DNA of 64,000 bases from Sabethes cyaneus. Its lineage: Eukaryota > Arthropoda > Insecta > Diptera > Culicidae. The notes under the pieces are model-generated. The model worked only from the letters and a program-made list of their open reading frames with translations, was not told the origin of the DNA and ran no database searches. The stretch lies in assembly GCF_943734655.1 (NCBI RefSeq), contig NC_071355.1:31036964-31100963 (forward strand), given 5' to 3'. This document shows positions 30,485 through 47,487 of this stretch, piece by piece. The position numbers and the translations under genes were made by a program. Numbering within the stretch: position 1 is the stretch's first letter; every line of letters starts with the position of its first letter.

Positions 30485-30800
30485 TTCCAGTTTTGTTTAC
30501 GAGACTCAAAAGTTATAAAAGTCTTTGCAAAGCTACTACCAACAAAACAAAAAAAAAGTTTGTTCCAATATGTTGTGTAGTTTCTGAGAAAAAGGTACAT
30601 AAAGTTTGAAAGTCGTAGTTTTCCAGGAGCGGCGGTTTATTCCGCCGAAGTTGTTCCACGCCGCACTGGAATGCTTATGGCCACTTCCCGTGGTCGGATC
30701 ATTACAAATTTGGTATCAAAATAAGCGGAAAAGACTGCAGAATCAAAATCTGAAATAAAAAAAAATGATTTTATCAAAATTTTTGGTCGTTCATGTCCCC
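30485..30800. mobile_element. One arm and tail of the foldback element family
   Basis: It matches the reverse complement of 14735-15060: ACTCAAAAGTTATAAAAGTC, CCAACAAAACAAAA, TTTATTCCGCC, GTTCCACGCCGCACTGGAA, GGCCACTTCCCGTGGTCGG and AGACTGCAGAATCAAAATCTG, ending TGTCCCCTTAA. The second arm is absent. Confidence 0.8.
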
Positions 30801-30804
30801 TTAA

Positions 30805-31020
30805 CACGAAACAGAAGTGGAAATTTGAACAATGGAATTTCCGAAAATCGGCTGAAAATTTTTTCCATCATTTATGTTTTCCTTTTTGTAAGATTTTGCA
30901 TGCTAAATAATAACGTGTATGTGAAAAGAAAGGATTGATTTGGTTTGCACGATTAAAGTTTAAGCAAAAATGCTTAAAACGCATTTTTTTGCTCGATTAA
31001 AAAAATCTCTTTGTTTTTTT
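30805..31020. repeat. Dispersed AT-rich repeat (copy 2)
   Basis: Direct copy of 22445-22680. It ends in AAAAAAATCTCTTTG right where pyrimidine tract 3 begins. Confidence 0.75.
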
Positions 31021-33906
31021 CTGTACAGTTTTCTTGAATTATGCTCTCACTTTTCTTCTTTTTCCTTTTGTTTTTTCTCTTTTTCTTTCGTTTTTCTTTT
31101 TCCTGTCTCATGTTTTCTGTTTCATTGTTCCGTTTTTTTTCGTTTTATGTCCAATTTTTTTAGTCTTGTTTCTCTAGTTTAGTTTCCTCTAGCTTTTCAC
31201 TAATTTTTTTGCAATTTCCTTCCCAGTTTTTCATGTTTTCTATTTCCATTTTACGTTTCCTGTTTTCGTCTTTTCCTAACTCTCTTCCATCTCGTTTTTC
31301 CTCTTCATCTGTTCCATTCTTCTTGTTTTAATGCCCTGTTTTTTCTTCTTTTCTATCACGTTAGTTCTGTTTTTAGCTCCCAATGCCCTCCGATTTCCTT
31401 TTCCGCAGTTCCTTTTTATCCCCCATTTCTCGTCTTTTTTGTTCCCCAGCTTTACCTTATTCCCATTTCTTATTTCCATTCTGATCTTTTCTTTCTCCTT
31501 TTGTATTCCGTTTGAACTCTCTTTCGTTTCCTTTATCCGTTTTCTTTTCTAACGCTCGTTATTCTTATTCATCCTTTTGGTTGCTCTTGTTTTCTGTTTC
31601 GTTTCCCTTTACGGTCTCCTTTTTCCCCTTTTTCTCTTCCGTTTTCCCACCTTTTCTGTAACATTTTTTCTCTCTTTCTATCCCCTATTTCTCGCTTCGT
31701 TTTTCCATTTTTTCTGCTTGCTGTTTTCTCTTTCTTTGGTTTTCCTCTTCAGTTTTTCACGCCCGTTTTTTTCTCATTTCTTATCTCGTTTTCTGATTTC
31801 TCTCCAGTTGTTGACCCGCCCTCCATTTTTTTTTTGTTTTCGCCTGTTTCCTTTTTCCTCGTCTCTAGTCCCGTTTTTTCACATTTTTGTTACATTTCTG
31901 TTCTACTTTCCTGTGCCGTTTTCTTAACTTTTTCTCTCTCTTTTCGTCTTTTTCCTTCCGTGTTATCTCTTTTCCTCTCGTTCCTCGTTTTTCTTTGTTT
32001 TCTGTCCCATTTTGAATTATTTTCAGTCCCGTTTTTCTTCCCATTTTTTTGCAATTTTCTCGCCCGTTTTTCCTTTTGTCGTTTCCAGTTATTGTCTGTT
32101 TCTAATTTTCCACCTTCTCGTTTTTCCTCTTTTGGATGCCTTGGTTTTCTTTTTTTCTATCACATCTAATCTGTTTTTGGCTCCCTTTGCCATCCGACCT
32201 TCCTTTTGTATCTCCCGTTTTTCGTCTTTTTCTGTTTTGTTTAATCCTTTTTTTGATCCGTTTTTTCTATTTTTCTTTTCTTCTGTCGCATTTTCTCAAT
32301 CTACTCCCATTTTGAACCCTTCTCTTTCCTTTTTTTTTTATCAAGTACTCTTTTTCATCAATCGATCTCTTTTTTAAGTTTTCCTCGATTCCTCTATCGA
32401 TTTTCTTTTTTATCTTTCTCTTATTTCCTTTTGGTTTCTCTTGTTTTCTGTTCCATTTCTTGGTCACGTTTTTTGTTTTTCTTTCCTGTTTACCTTTTCT
32501 GTTACAGTTTTTCGCTTTTTTCGTCACGTCTTCGTCTCGTTTTTCCTTTCTTCTGCACGCTGTTTCCTCTTTTTCTTCTTTTCCTGCGCCACTTTTCGCC
32601 ATTTTCAGTCCGGATTTTCTCTTTGTTTTTTCAATTCTGTTTGCTTCCGCATTTCCTTTTTCCAGTCTCGTTTTTTTTATTTATGTCCCGTTAACTCCTC
32701 TTCTATTTTTTTTATTTTCGCCTGTTTCGTTTTTCCTCTTCTCTACCGTTTTTTCAGTCTTTGTTTCGTTTTTTCTTCTTTTCTGTACTGTTTTCTTGAC
32801 GTTTGTTCTTACTTTTATTTTTTATCTTTTACCTCTTTTCTATATTATCTCTTTTTCTCTCGTTTTTCATTGTTTTCTGTTCCGATTTCAATAATTTCTA
32901 GTCCTGTTTTTCCTTGCAATTTCTTTGCAATTTTCTCACCCGGTTTCCGTCTTTTCGTTTCCAGTTTTCGTCGTTTTCTAACTCGTTTTTCCTTTTCGTA
33001 TGTATCGTTTTTTTTCTTTTCACGGCTATTTTGTTTTTGGCTCCCTTTGCCCTCCAATTAATTTCCTTTTGTATCTCCTGTATTTCTTTTCTCCAGTTTC
33101 ATCTTGCTTAGTCTGTTTTTCCTATTTTTTTCTATTTCTACCATTTTCTCATTCTCTTCCCATTTCCCATTCCCATTCTGATCCTTTTTTTGTTTATATC
33201 CCGTTTGACCTCTTTTTCTGGTTTTCCTCGTTTCCTCTATCGGTTTTCTTTTTTATCTCCTGCTATTCTTTTGTTTTCCTTTTGGTTTCTTATGTTTTCA
33301 GTTCCTGTTTTCTTTCTTGTCCCGTTTTTCGCCTTTTTTCCCGTTTTCTCACTTGTTCTGTCACATTTTTTCCCTTTTTTTTTGTTTCGTCTTCCTCGTC
33401 TTGATTTTCCTTTTTTCTGTCCGTTGTTTTCCGTCCGATTTCAGACCCATTTACTCCGTTTCTATTTTTTTGTTGATTTCGGCTGTTCAGTTCTTATTAT
33501 ATTTATATCCGGCCTTTCCTTCTTTTCTGTCAAGTTTTGTTTTCCTTTTTTTGTGTTTCGTTTTAATTTGTTATCACCATTTTTCTCTTTTTTTGTTTTC
33601 AATTTTACTGGAGTAGTTCTCGTATTTTCTCTCCTTTCTATCCCGTTTATTCTATTCTATCTTTTTCGTGTTTTTTCTTCTTCTGTTGTCCGTCCTCGTG
33701 TGTGGTCTTATTTTCCCTTTTTTCTCCCATCTTCTTCTCATCTACTTTTTTCCTTTTTTACATTCCATTTTACCTCCCATTCTGTCATGATTTTTCTTCC
33801 CTTTTTCTTTGCTTCATGACAGTTGTTTTTCACTTTATTTTTTCTTCTGTTTTATCCCGTGGATCCAATTTATGCCACGTCTTTCACGTTTTTATTTTGT
33901 GTTTTT
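31020..33906. repeat. Pyrimidine-rich tract 3, about 2.9 kb
   Basis: Nearly all bases on the plus strand are T or C, with G mostly in CGTTTT and TGTTTT phrases and very few A. Recurring phrases such as CCCGTTTTTCCTTTT and TTTTCTGTCC suggest a decayed tandem repeat of roughly 15-25 bp. The overlapping Phe/Ser-rich frames (up to 209 aa) and the Lys/Glu-rich minus-strand frames are artefacts of composition. Such a mirror-like polypyrimidine strand can form triplex (H-DNA) structures. It ends directly at a palindrome copy (33907). Confidence 0.9.
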
Positions 33907-34000
33907 GACGTAGGACTGCATCTTACCGCAGGGTGTCATTCCATAATCTAGATTCTAGTTACCGTCACGCAAATATGAAAATTTTTGAACGCTCTGAAAT
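33907..34000. repeat. Histone-spacer module with palindrome variant
   Basis: GACGTAGGACTGCATC (33907-33922), then TTACCGCAGGGTGTCATTCC and TCTAGTTACCGTCACG. It is the reverse complement of 26500-26585. Confidence 0.75.
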
Positions 34001-34239
34001 TAATTATGCCAATTATGATTGGATTCTCATGGTTTAGATACTGATCAACTCATAACAGATGTAACGTTTATGTGGTTTCTATTATAATTATCTTTTTCAA
34101 TCAGTGAAAATTAATAGAGTTTCAAGCTCAAGTGTCCCCATCGTGATCGCCTTGCTTCACAGGCAGCGACAACAATTAGACACACTATCTGTTAACTGTG
34201 ATTTGATTACTTTATTTTTAGGAAAAAAACGAACAAAGT

Positions 34240-34725
34240 ATCTCGTCCAAACAGGTCGAAGATTCTTTACGACGTTCAGACTTATGGTAATTTGATGTCT
34301 GTGCTTGGGAAGTATGCCAGAAAAAATGATAAAACGACCAACCCTATCTTCCGCTCGATTGTATCCACAGGTTGCAAGAACTTATTCAAAACTGATGGCT
34401 TCATACATGTGACGTGATGCAGCAATTTTCAATGTGAGGAAGAATTAGCGACCGTCTGATCCAAAAATAGGTCATGGGCGTTAAATTTGTTCCTTTACAA
34501 TTAGTTGCATGCAATTGTTCATCTACTTTCGATTTTATTGCTGTCAAGTGTAAAATAACTGACAAACAGAGTGTCAAAAAGAACCATTAATGTGCAGAGG
34601 ACGTTAGCTAATTGATGATAGTTTAACTGTCATAATTTTAGCTCGTTGTTCGTATGTTAGTTGAAAGCCAATTATAGTTCAAATCAACCTGTCACAATAA
34701 ATGGTGCCTTATCAACTATGTATTT
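34240..34725. repeat. Histone-spacer segment E (opposite orientation)
   Basis: It contains a ~95-bp unit (AGATTCTTTACGACG ... CTTGGGAAGTATGCCAGAAA), TGTGACGTGATGCAGCAA, GATCCAAAAATAGGTC, TTCGTATGTTAGTTGAAAG and CCTGTCACAATAAATGGTG, in reverse order and orientation relative to 24840-25365. Confidence 0.75.
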
Positions 34726-34889
34726 TAATACAGAGTTTTAATAAAAAAAAATAATAATAAAACAACTTTACCTAATTTTGCTCGGCTGAGACGGTACTGT
34801 CAAATGAATCAAAATTGAGTCAAAGAGATCGAACCATCCCTGATTATGCTGCTTCCAACAAGATTCTGCACCGTCTCACCAGGTGAAAG

Positions 34890-35010
34890 CTACATCGATT
34901 TGGTGTGTGGACAATTTTCCGGATTTCCCTTCGCCGGATTTGAATCTTCTCGACTTCTATGCATAGACTTTGTTTTTCAAAAAGTTTTAGCTAACTGCAA
35001 ATCTCCAAAC
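34890..35010 (+). pseudogene. Tc1/mariner-type transposase scrap
   Basis: One plus-strand frame reads VDNFPDFPSPDLNLLDFYA, a stop, then TLFFKKF (about 34907-34990). SPDLNPLDY/F is the conserved stretch around the last catalytic region of Tc1/mariner-like DDE transposases. Only about 30 codons remain. The longer frame that starts at 34846 is in another phase and is a shadow. Confidence 0.5.
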
Positions 35011-35014
35011 AAAA

Positions 35015-36430
35015 GTTCATTCAATCTTTGTTGTTATGAACAAAAAGGCAAGCAATATTATTTGTTTTATTCTCGCTATACTAACACAGGTTGAAATGTT
35101 ATCTCAAACGCCACTATAAAAATTGAATTCCCAACACGGATAACTTGTATCATTTCCCACTATAGAAAACTTATTTATCAAAACACTGCCGTGAGGGTCT
35201 ATGTATCTGCGAAGTTCTGCTAATCGAATACCTTTGAGGCTCAATATATTATTAGCAGAAAGTCTCGAATCCGCCCGGGACAAGAAACATGACCGGACGG
35301 CAGATATTGTATTACGCTTGGACGACGCTGTCTACGGAAAGGCACAGTTCGGAACGATTCCGGACTCCAGTTCCGGCGAGCGAAAAGGAAAATCCAAAAT
35401 GTGTACATATGATCAATATTTGTTTAGCCTGTATCTATCAATAGATTACAGCACCTACAACCCGCTGCCACTCGAAGCACGGTGGAAGACATCAAGTAAC
35501 AGGACGACAGCGAACGGGACGGGACGGGACGCGACGGTATCGTTGGTCTGGTAGTACTATTTGCTTTTCATTTTCAATCTTCATTGGGTTAGCTTTCCTT
35601 TCTGTTAAACGCACGCTCTGTTCCCCAGTGAACCCATCCGTCATTGACGTCATCGGGTGAGGCATATCTTCTCCGTCATAAATATACACACAGCCGATAC
35701 ATTTGGCTGCAATGTTTAGTCTACAGAAATATCGAGGAGCTCCATCGAGGACCAAAGCGAAAATAATACAGATCATCAAGACAAATATGTTAAAGTAACT
35801 GAGTCAGTTAGCTCCTTTGTAATGTTATCCTTTAATAAACAGCAAAGCCACAGACAAGAAAGCTATCCACCATTAATAAATAAATGGACCACACGAAAAA
35901 AAAACATGAAAAATGGTTCGCTCTATTGGCCCCGGGTACGACGAACAATCGCGATTGACGCATTGATGAGTATTTCCCGGTTGGATGCCCTCATTTGGCA
36001 GCACGTGGTTGCAAGCGACACGATAATCTTCGCTGCCCTACACCCCCATCCATGCCCGGCCAACCTGGCTGGCTGGCTGGCTGGCTGACAGGCTTGCCGT
36101 TGCGTTGTTGTGTTGTATAACAGAAACCGAATTAACGCCCATGTCGATAGACTAGCCTATTATCCCTCCCGAATGCGCTGTCACAATTGATTGATTACAC
36201 GCGTATCGGTTGGCTTCCTAGAATCGTCGGTTTATGTCGGTTAAAGCGCCATTGAGCAGCAAAACAAAAGTTTTCCCGGCGATTGGCGAAACCGATAGTC
36301 ATCGGTTAATCGACCGTTAAAATCAGTGGTCTCCAACTGCCGTTTCGCTGGAACTGGGACCAGGGAACAGATTTGGAATGTGGGTTGGCATTTTAATTTG
36401 GTGGTTTTGGGATAGTTTATCATGGCATAT
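35015..36430. other. No gene recognised; one unassigned open frame
   Basis: A 117-codon plus-strand frame (35201-35554) has mixed composition but no recognisable domain; it is not claimed as a gene. A (GGCT)5-type microsatellite lies at about 36065-36087, and GGGACGGGACGGGACG at about 35518-35532. Confidence 0.35.
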
Positions 36431-36434
36431 AAGA

Positions 36435-36665
36435 CGTCAAGTCTCAAGTGATAGCAGCAAGCAGATCAAGCAGATCGAAGTACATTCTAGAATGGTATAT
36501 ATTTCGGCTTGAAACACCGTTGGCCATTTGCTCATTGCTACTGACCTATTCAGTCCAGGACCAGTGATGCCAGCTCCTACTCGGTCTGCCAATTTCGAAC
36601 CATCAGTGTAACCATCTTTCCCATTCACTACGATCTGGTTCATGGATGCTAAATAAATGGTCAAA
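36435..36665 (-). pseudogene. LOA-like LINE: RNase H remnant
   Basis: On the minus strand the frame reads NGKDGYTDGSKLADRVGAGI and SMSKW-like context (AMSKWPTVFQAEIYTI). TDGSK..(D)RVGAGI and FQAEIYTI are the first catalytic Asp region and the Glu helix of RNase H domains found behind the reverse transcriptase in LOA, R1 and I elements. It is the 3' part of the element spanning 36435-39335. Confidence 0.7.
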
Positions 36666-37279
36666 ATCTTATTTTTTCTCCATTAGATCTTCAGCTTGAA
36701 AAATAAGAGGACTAATTTCAAATTCCTTTAGGATGCTTAGGTGGCCTTGTAGATCACCACTGAAAAGATTTTTAGTTTGTCTGAGTCTTTTTAACGGCAT
36801 CTAGTTGAATGACCTGAGATAATGGCAGCAGATTTAATAGAAAATCTAGGGCTTTAGACGAAGCAGTACCCATTGCTCCTGTTATAGCGATAGTAGCGAG
36901 CCTTTGCAGCTTTCCAAGTTTAATTTGAATCGTTTTTTGTTTCGTATTCGGCTACCAAACTAATGCTGCATATGTGATTCTAGGTTTCACTATAGCCGAG
37001 TAAACCCAATGTATCATTTTTGACCTTAGACCTTAGGCCTTTTACCGAACATTCTTTTACATGCCCAAAAAGCACTAGTAGCTTTGTTGATCACTTGTTC
37101 GATATGTGTATTCCAGTTGAGTTTTTTTATCAATTTATCTTTTTTAATTTCAAGACACTTAGCTTCTGTAGAAAACGGTAGAGGGGTTTGGTTTAAGTGC
37201 AAAGTTATGAAGTTAGTTTTACTTCTTTTTGTAAATGGTACAACTGTGGTCTGACTAGGATTTATATTCGGTCCTTCTT

Positions 37280-38140
37280 TTTTGCATCATGAAAGGGTGA
37301 AACTTAATACTGTTTGCATTCGTTCTGAGACTGTTGTATCAAATTTGCCACGAACTATAATGACGACGTCGTCCGCAAAACCAATCACTTCAAAGCCTAG
37401 CAATTCCAGGTTTTTCAAAAGGTCATCTTCCACCAACGACCAAAGCAGTGAACAACCTTTAACAGCTATAACTTCAACCAAGCAGTTTGCCAAACCATGT
37501 CTTTTCATTACATTTTCCATTGTGATATAGTTAGCATTATCAAATGCTCCTTCTATATCCAGAAATGCTGCTAGTAAGACTTCTTTGGCTTCAAAAGTTT
37601 TTTCTATTTTACTTACGATAGAATAGAGAGCAGTAACTGTTGACGCGATACGCGAATTGATTTTTACTTAGATGTTTTTTTACAGAGTATCACATCTTTA
37701 ACATATTCATCAATTAGCTTTTCCATTACTTTCAGGAATATGGATGACAAGTTAATTGGTATCATTGATTTTGGTGAAGATTTGTCTTTTTGTTTGCTTT
37801 TGGTGTAAACAATATTTTGGCCTGTCGCCATACTGTAGGAATATATTTCAGCAAATTACTTACTTTGTATAGCTTTGTTAAAGCAGGACCCAATACGGCC
37901 TTGCTTTTTTGAAGAAATATTGGCAAAATTTCATCAACTCCTGGAGATTCTTCTCTTGGGTGTGTGAACATTTTATTGACCAGACTTTCATCCTCCTTAT
38001 TAGATCTTTCTGATCTATCCGGCGAGTCGTTTGGTTTAGTCTCAGCACACTTGTCCATTATTGCAGAGTTTGGGTCTGAAATGTCTAACATTTGATTGGG
38101 GACTGCTAGAGAATCGGGAAAATGAGTTTTCATCGGCACA
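37280..38140 (-). pseudogene. LOA-like LINE: reverse transcriptase remnant
   Basis: On the minus strand: ESPGVDEILPIFLQKS and YIPTVWRQAKILFTPKANKK (about 37985-37790), the fingers region. After breaks follows CSLLWSLVEDDLLKNL (about 37450-37400), then the catalytic GFEVIGFADDVVIIVRGKF (about 37395-37340), with ADD as palm motif. Frameshifts and a gap of poor sequence (37530-37760) separate them. LLWSLVEDDLL followed closely by ADD, with RNase H behind, is typical of the LOA/R1 group. Confidence 0.8.
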
Positions 38141-38284
38141 TCTAGCGTTTCCTTTGTATTTGAAGTGGAAGAACCAGAAGTCCTAAGCCATCAGAATAAG
38201 ATTTTGAGATAACCTTCTAAAGCCTACTAACAACCGGGACACTTTCAATGTTTTCACAATTGAACCTCCAATCCCTACGTTTAT

Positions 38285-38400
38285 ATCTTCTGATCTCTTG
38301 CTCCAGTTTGCTTTGAAAAAATGTTTTACTGAGAATGCTTGAAGCTGCCCTTGCGTGGTGAAGGTTATTTTGAATAAATTTAATGCTGTTCTTAGCCATT
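38285..38400 (-). pseudogene. LOA-like LINE: start of the endonuclease
   Basis: The minus-strand frame reads NSIKFIQNNLHHARAASSIL then SKTFFQSKLEQEI, the conserved first strand of the apurinic-type endonuclease in LOA/R1 elements (KFIQINLHHAKAA style). The rest of the endonuclease is absent: the next recognisable part is already the reverse transcriptase at 38140, so about 200 codons are deleted. Confidence 0.7.
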
Positions 38401-38724
38401 GAAAATCAGTTTGGTAGGGCATTTTGGTAGAACTACCACCCGAGCTCATGTTTTCCGAGCATTTGAAAAGCTTACTTGCCGACCCAGAAGCATGTCCACA
38501 GTCCTTCTTGTCTATTACTGCTGACGAATCCAAATTAGCACAGCCGTCGCCTATCACAATACCACCTGAAGATCTGCTTGTGACTTGTTCAGGGCCACCA
38601 CGGATCTTAGTACTGCTCTCACCTGAGTGATTTTGTTTTAAACATTGGCCGGTTATGGATTCATCTACAGCTTTCCTGTTGCAATTAGTACCTGTGGGCT
38701 TTTGCTGCCTCCTGTCAGCTGTCC

Positions 38725-39335
38725 CTTCACTTTTTTAAATTAATATTTCCACTACTTTTATACTGTTTCTCTCTCAGTATTTGCTTTCCGAGAGGAGCAG
38801 TCCCAAACTTGTAGTTTAAAAGGAGTTTACAGTCTTCTAGTGATAATAAATTGAATATGATGATCTTTGATAATTTGCCTCTTAAAAATTTTCCACGCAT
38901 CAACTTCTGAACCATTATTTTGGCTTTCAACTAGAGCGAGGATTTCATCGTTGCTATCCTCTACGCTGTGGGGAAAGAACCCAATTAGAACTTCAGGCTA
39001 GGGAATATTTTTCTCATCAACTGCGATTAGGCTTGCATTTTCTCATGGCTTAACGCTGGGAATTATTGCCTTTAACCATTGGACCGTGTCCTGGTTTTTG
39101 CAGATGATGATCATATACCTGGCCGTATTAGGCATGTACCAAATTTTGGCTTAACCTTTTCCTTCTTTTGCTGATCCACCAACCTCGAAATTGCCTAGCT
39201 CAGTGTCAGGAATGTCTTCCAGAATGATCCTTATTTGAACAGACGCTAAAGCATTTCCATAAGATGGGTTGTATGAAGTCTCCCCCAGCCCTGAGGACCC
39301 TGCTCTAATTTGAACCAACTTGCTTTGAACCAAAG
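38725..39335 (-). pseudogene. LOA-like LINE: ORF1 protein remnant (DUF4780-like)
   Basis: On the minus strand: RIILEDIPDTELGNFEVGGS (about 39225-39165), then RYMIIICKNQDTVQWLKAII, a stop, ENASLIAVDEKNIP, a stop, and PEVLIGFFPHSVEDSNDEI (about 39125-38945), then CKLLLNYKFGTAPLG (about 38830-38785). This order resembles the DUF4780-type ORF1 protein I associate with mosquito LOA-like LINEs. Two in-frame stops and a frameshift make it dead. It lies 5' of the endonuclease start on the same strand. Confidence 0.65.
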
Positions 39336-39589
39336 TCTTATGCGGCTGTCCAATGGCAGATTGGTAGGCAGTCCTTTTTGGGTGAGGATCAGTTTCGCTA
39401 CTGTTTGACCCGTTAAGCTCGGTATTTCTAGGTCGCTTATTTATTTCTTAGGTCGCGTCAATAGACAGATGATGTTACTTACGTAGTAAACGTGAAGTCC
39501 AAAAACAAAAATAGCGATAATATTTAAAAGTAAAATACCTAAAAAAAGAAGAATCAATAGAAAACCATTTTGCTGAAAGTTAAACAGGC

Positions 39590-45080
<5,491 letters not shown>

Positions 45081-45084
45081 CTAT

Positions 45085-45635
45085 CCAGTTTATCTAGTCT
45101 ATCCAGTCTACACTGGTGTGTTCTCACCACCTCTAGATTGAGGATTACACCATTGTTAGCCTATTTAACTATGTCGGCTTGAAATTTTTGAACTGATTGT
45201 GAGGATTGGTAGAAGTTACGCAAAACGGTGAATGGTAGAAGTAACTATCCAGTAGTAATTTAGTTTTATTCGTTCCTTGTAGTAGTTTTATCAGAGCTTT
45301 GCGAAGTCTATCGGGTTTTATAGTGACATCTCATTTGATGGACAGTTTTGAAGTATGACTGAAGAAGACTTGAAGATACTCCCATAAAAATGCATTATCA
45401 ATCAGTGAATTCACCTTATGAGCGGTTTCAAAGGATACTCTCGTTTGAAAACGACGATTTGCTTTCTTAAAACTCAACAATAGTGGCACAACAACAGCAC
45501 TAGAAATCGCCACTTTTTCAGACAGCAAACATGAAACCGAGATTCTTTCCCAAATAGTTCCATATCGATGAGAATTGTTTAGCCTACATTAAACCGAAAT
45601 ATTTTTGCCATGTCGCTACATTAATAAGGGGGGTT
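45085..45635. other. AT-rich DNA, nothing recognised
   Basis: No coding trace or repeat beyond the decaying satellite edge (CTATCCAGTTTATCTAGTC to about 45110). Confidence 0.4.
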
Positions 45636-45649
45636 GTACAGTCTCCTTT

Positions 45650-45840
45650 TGTCCAGTGCCTCTGTGGTTCAAAGGTCCACGGGTACCAGCGAGCCACATG
45701 CCCTGGCGGGTGTTGTGGGTTCGAATCCGGTTATAATCTCAGATTATAGCTTGGTTCGATCCATGCACCTTCCAGCATTGGACAAAAGGTAGGAGTCACA
45801 ACGACAACTTGTTAAGCATAGCTACCTATTACCCCCTCTC
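45650..45840 (+). repeat. tRNA-derived SINE (family 2)
   Basis: An internal Pol III promoter is readable: box A TGGTTCAAAGG (45665-45675) and a perfect box B GGTTCGAATCC (45718-45728), 42 bp apart. The head is followed by a non-tRNA body (CAGATTATAGCTTGGTTCG, TTGGACAAAAGGTAGGAGTC). The acceptor and anticodon stems do not close as in a functional tRNA. Confidence 0.75.
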
Positions 45841-45844
45841 CTTT

Positions 45845-47485
45845 CCACTCTTTCCTCTTCATTCCAAAAAAATCCTTCTTCATTACTTTCCCTTACCGTC
45901 CCTTCATCAATTGTAGAACCATCGTTTCAAAAAAATATTTTTGCTACGTTTTCAGCATAATAAAGCTTAAGCCCAATTATTTGAAAAAAGTCATTGTAAA
46001 TGTAAAATTTTTGATGCATGTTGAGGCACCAATTTTCGACCCCCAAGACCCAGTTTACGCCACCCCCAGAAACATCGTTTGTATTTTGTTACAGTCTGAA
46101 AATTTATTAATTTTTATATTTTTTCCGAAAAATAGAATTAATTTTCAGTTGAATAGTGAAAACCGAATTGATTTCCGTTGAGAATCAACCGCATCACTGG
46201 TACCCGCGATGTGCTTAGGAACGGTCCATTGAAATGCGAAAGTGGATCATGTTTAAATTATTTCAATATGACGACACCAACTAAAAACAGTGCTAATTTG
46301 AGTTATATGACCATTAGGGATTTGGAGTCCTTGTAGTGGTCCTGTACATAACTATGCTTAAATTATTGAATATTCCAAATATCACTAAAACACTTCTGAA
46401 AGGTCAACAACGGACAAGGGACCAACATTCTACCATAAAAAACTAATCTATCAAATTGGACCCCAAAACCAGAAAAAATTGAAAACATGAGGATCTTTAG
46501 AAAAAATAAGTAAAGATCGATCAAATATTTTAATTACTCTTTCTTCTGAATATTTAGTGAAGTTACAAAATAAGGAAGATGTACAGGATAGTGATGCATA
46601 TAGTGTCGCATGTATGAATTCTAATCAAACAACTTTGACACTTCGTTGATGTTATGTTTGTTTATACTAGTACGGCAGAGTTTATGACTGTCTTGGTTAC
46701 CTTAAATAATTAAAACAATATTTATTCAAGCGCAAGTTGTCATGATAGCTATCAGCATTTTCACACATTCAATAATCTACGAAAAATAACCGGAGTTTTA
46801 AAATTGTCTAACTATTGTGTCACAAAACATCGACAAATTAAACGTGGTATGAAAAATTTCTCATTCACGTGCTACAAAGCGGAAGATTTATTACGATTTT
46901 AATTTTCAATTTTCATTTATATCCATTGTGCTTTTCTAAAGCAATATCTGTGGTACTTTTTTTCCCAATTATACAATTTGAAATAAATCGGCCCATGAAA
47001 TAAAGTCATTGAAAAATATATTATGCCTGAGTGTTTAAATTCAAGAGCCATCAACACTTGTGGTGCTTTTTTATAGTTTTAAGCAACTCTTAGAAAACAC
47101 TATAATTAGCTATAAACAGCATAGGACGCCGCTGGGAGTCACTATAATTAGGTATCGATAAAAATTATAAGTTATAGCAGGACCTTCGGAAATATTCCGG
47201 AAAACCTTTTCTCGTGTGGGCATCTCTCGTTTTATGAGAGTTCGCAGTTTTGTAGAAATAAGGTTCTGCGAAGAAATTTATTCGGTTTACGGCACAAACT
47301 GTCAAGTTGTTGCATTCACGGGCACTCTAACCAAATGACAAGGCTTCAACCCTCGTAGCGCGTTTTGCACATGAGTAATACGTGGGAGCGATTGGTGCGT
47401 TCCGTTAAGACTCGCTGTAGAGATGACGAGATAGACGGTGAAGGTGGAAATGGTAATTTTGCCCTCATCTTTATAGTGGCGCAAA
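45845..47485. other. AT-rich DNA, no gene recognised
   Basis: Nothing can be supported as coding. At 47095-47160 the phrase CACTATAATTAG(C/G)TAT is present twice, about 50 bp apart. Confidence 0.4.
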
Positions 47486-47487
47486 AC

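Noticed and set aside
20871..33908. Several 100-220-codon Phe/Ser/Leu-rich frames resembling membrane proteins
   Set aside because: They lie in pyrimidine-only tracts; any frame gives TTT, TTC, TCT and CTT codons. Overlapping frames on the same strand look equally good.
34846..35094. 82-codon frame as a small gene
   Set aside because: It is out of phase with the Tc1/mariner-like SPDLNLLDFYA stretch and is a shadow of that relic.
35201..35554. 117-codon plus-strand frame as a gene
   Set aside because: No recognisable motif, no splice context checked, and composition not distinct from neighbouring DNA.
45650..45735. Functional tRNA gene with perfect box A and box B
   Set aside because: Acceptor and anticodon stems do not form, and a non-tRNA body follows; better called a SINE.
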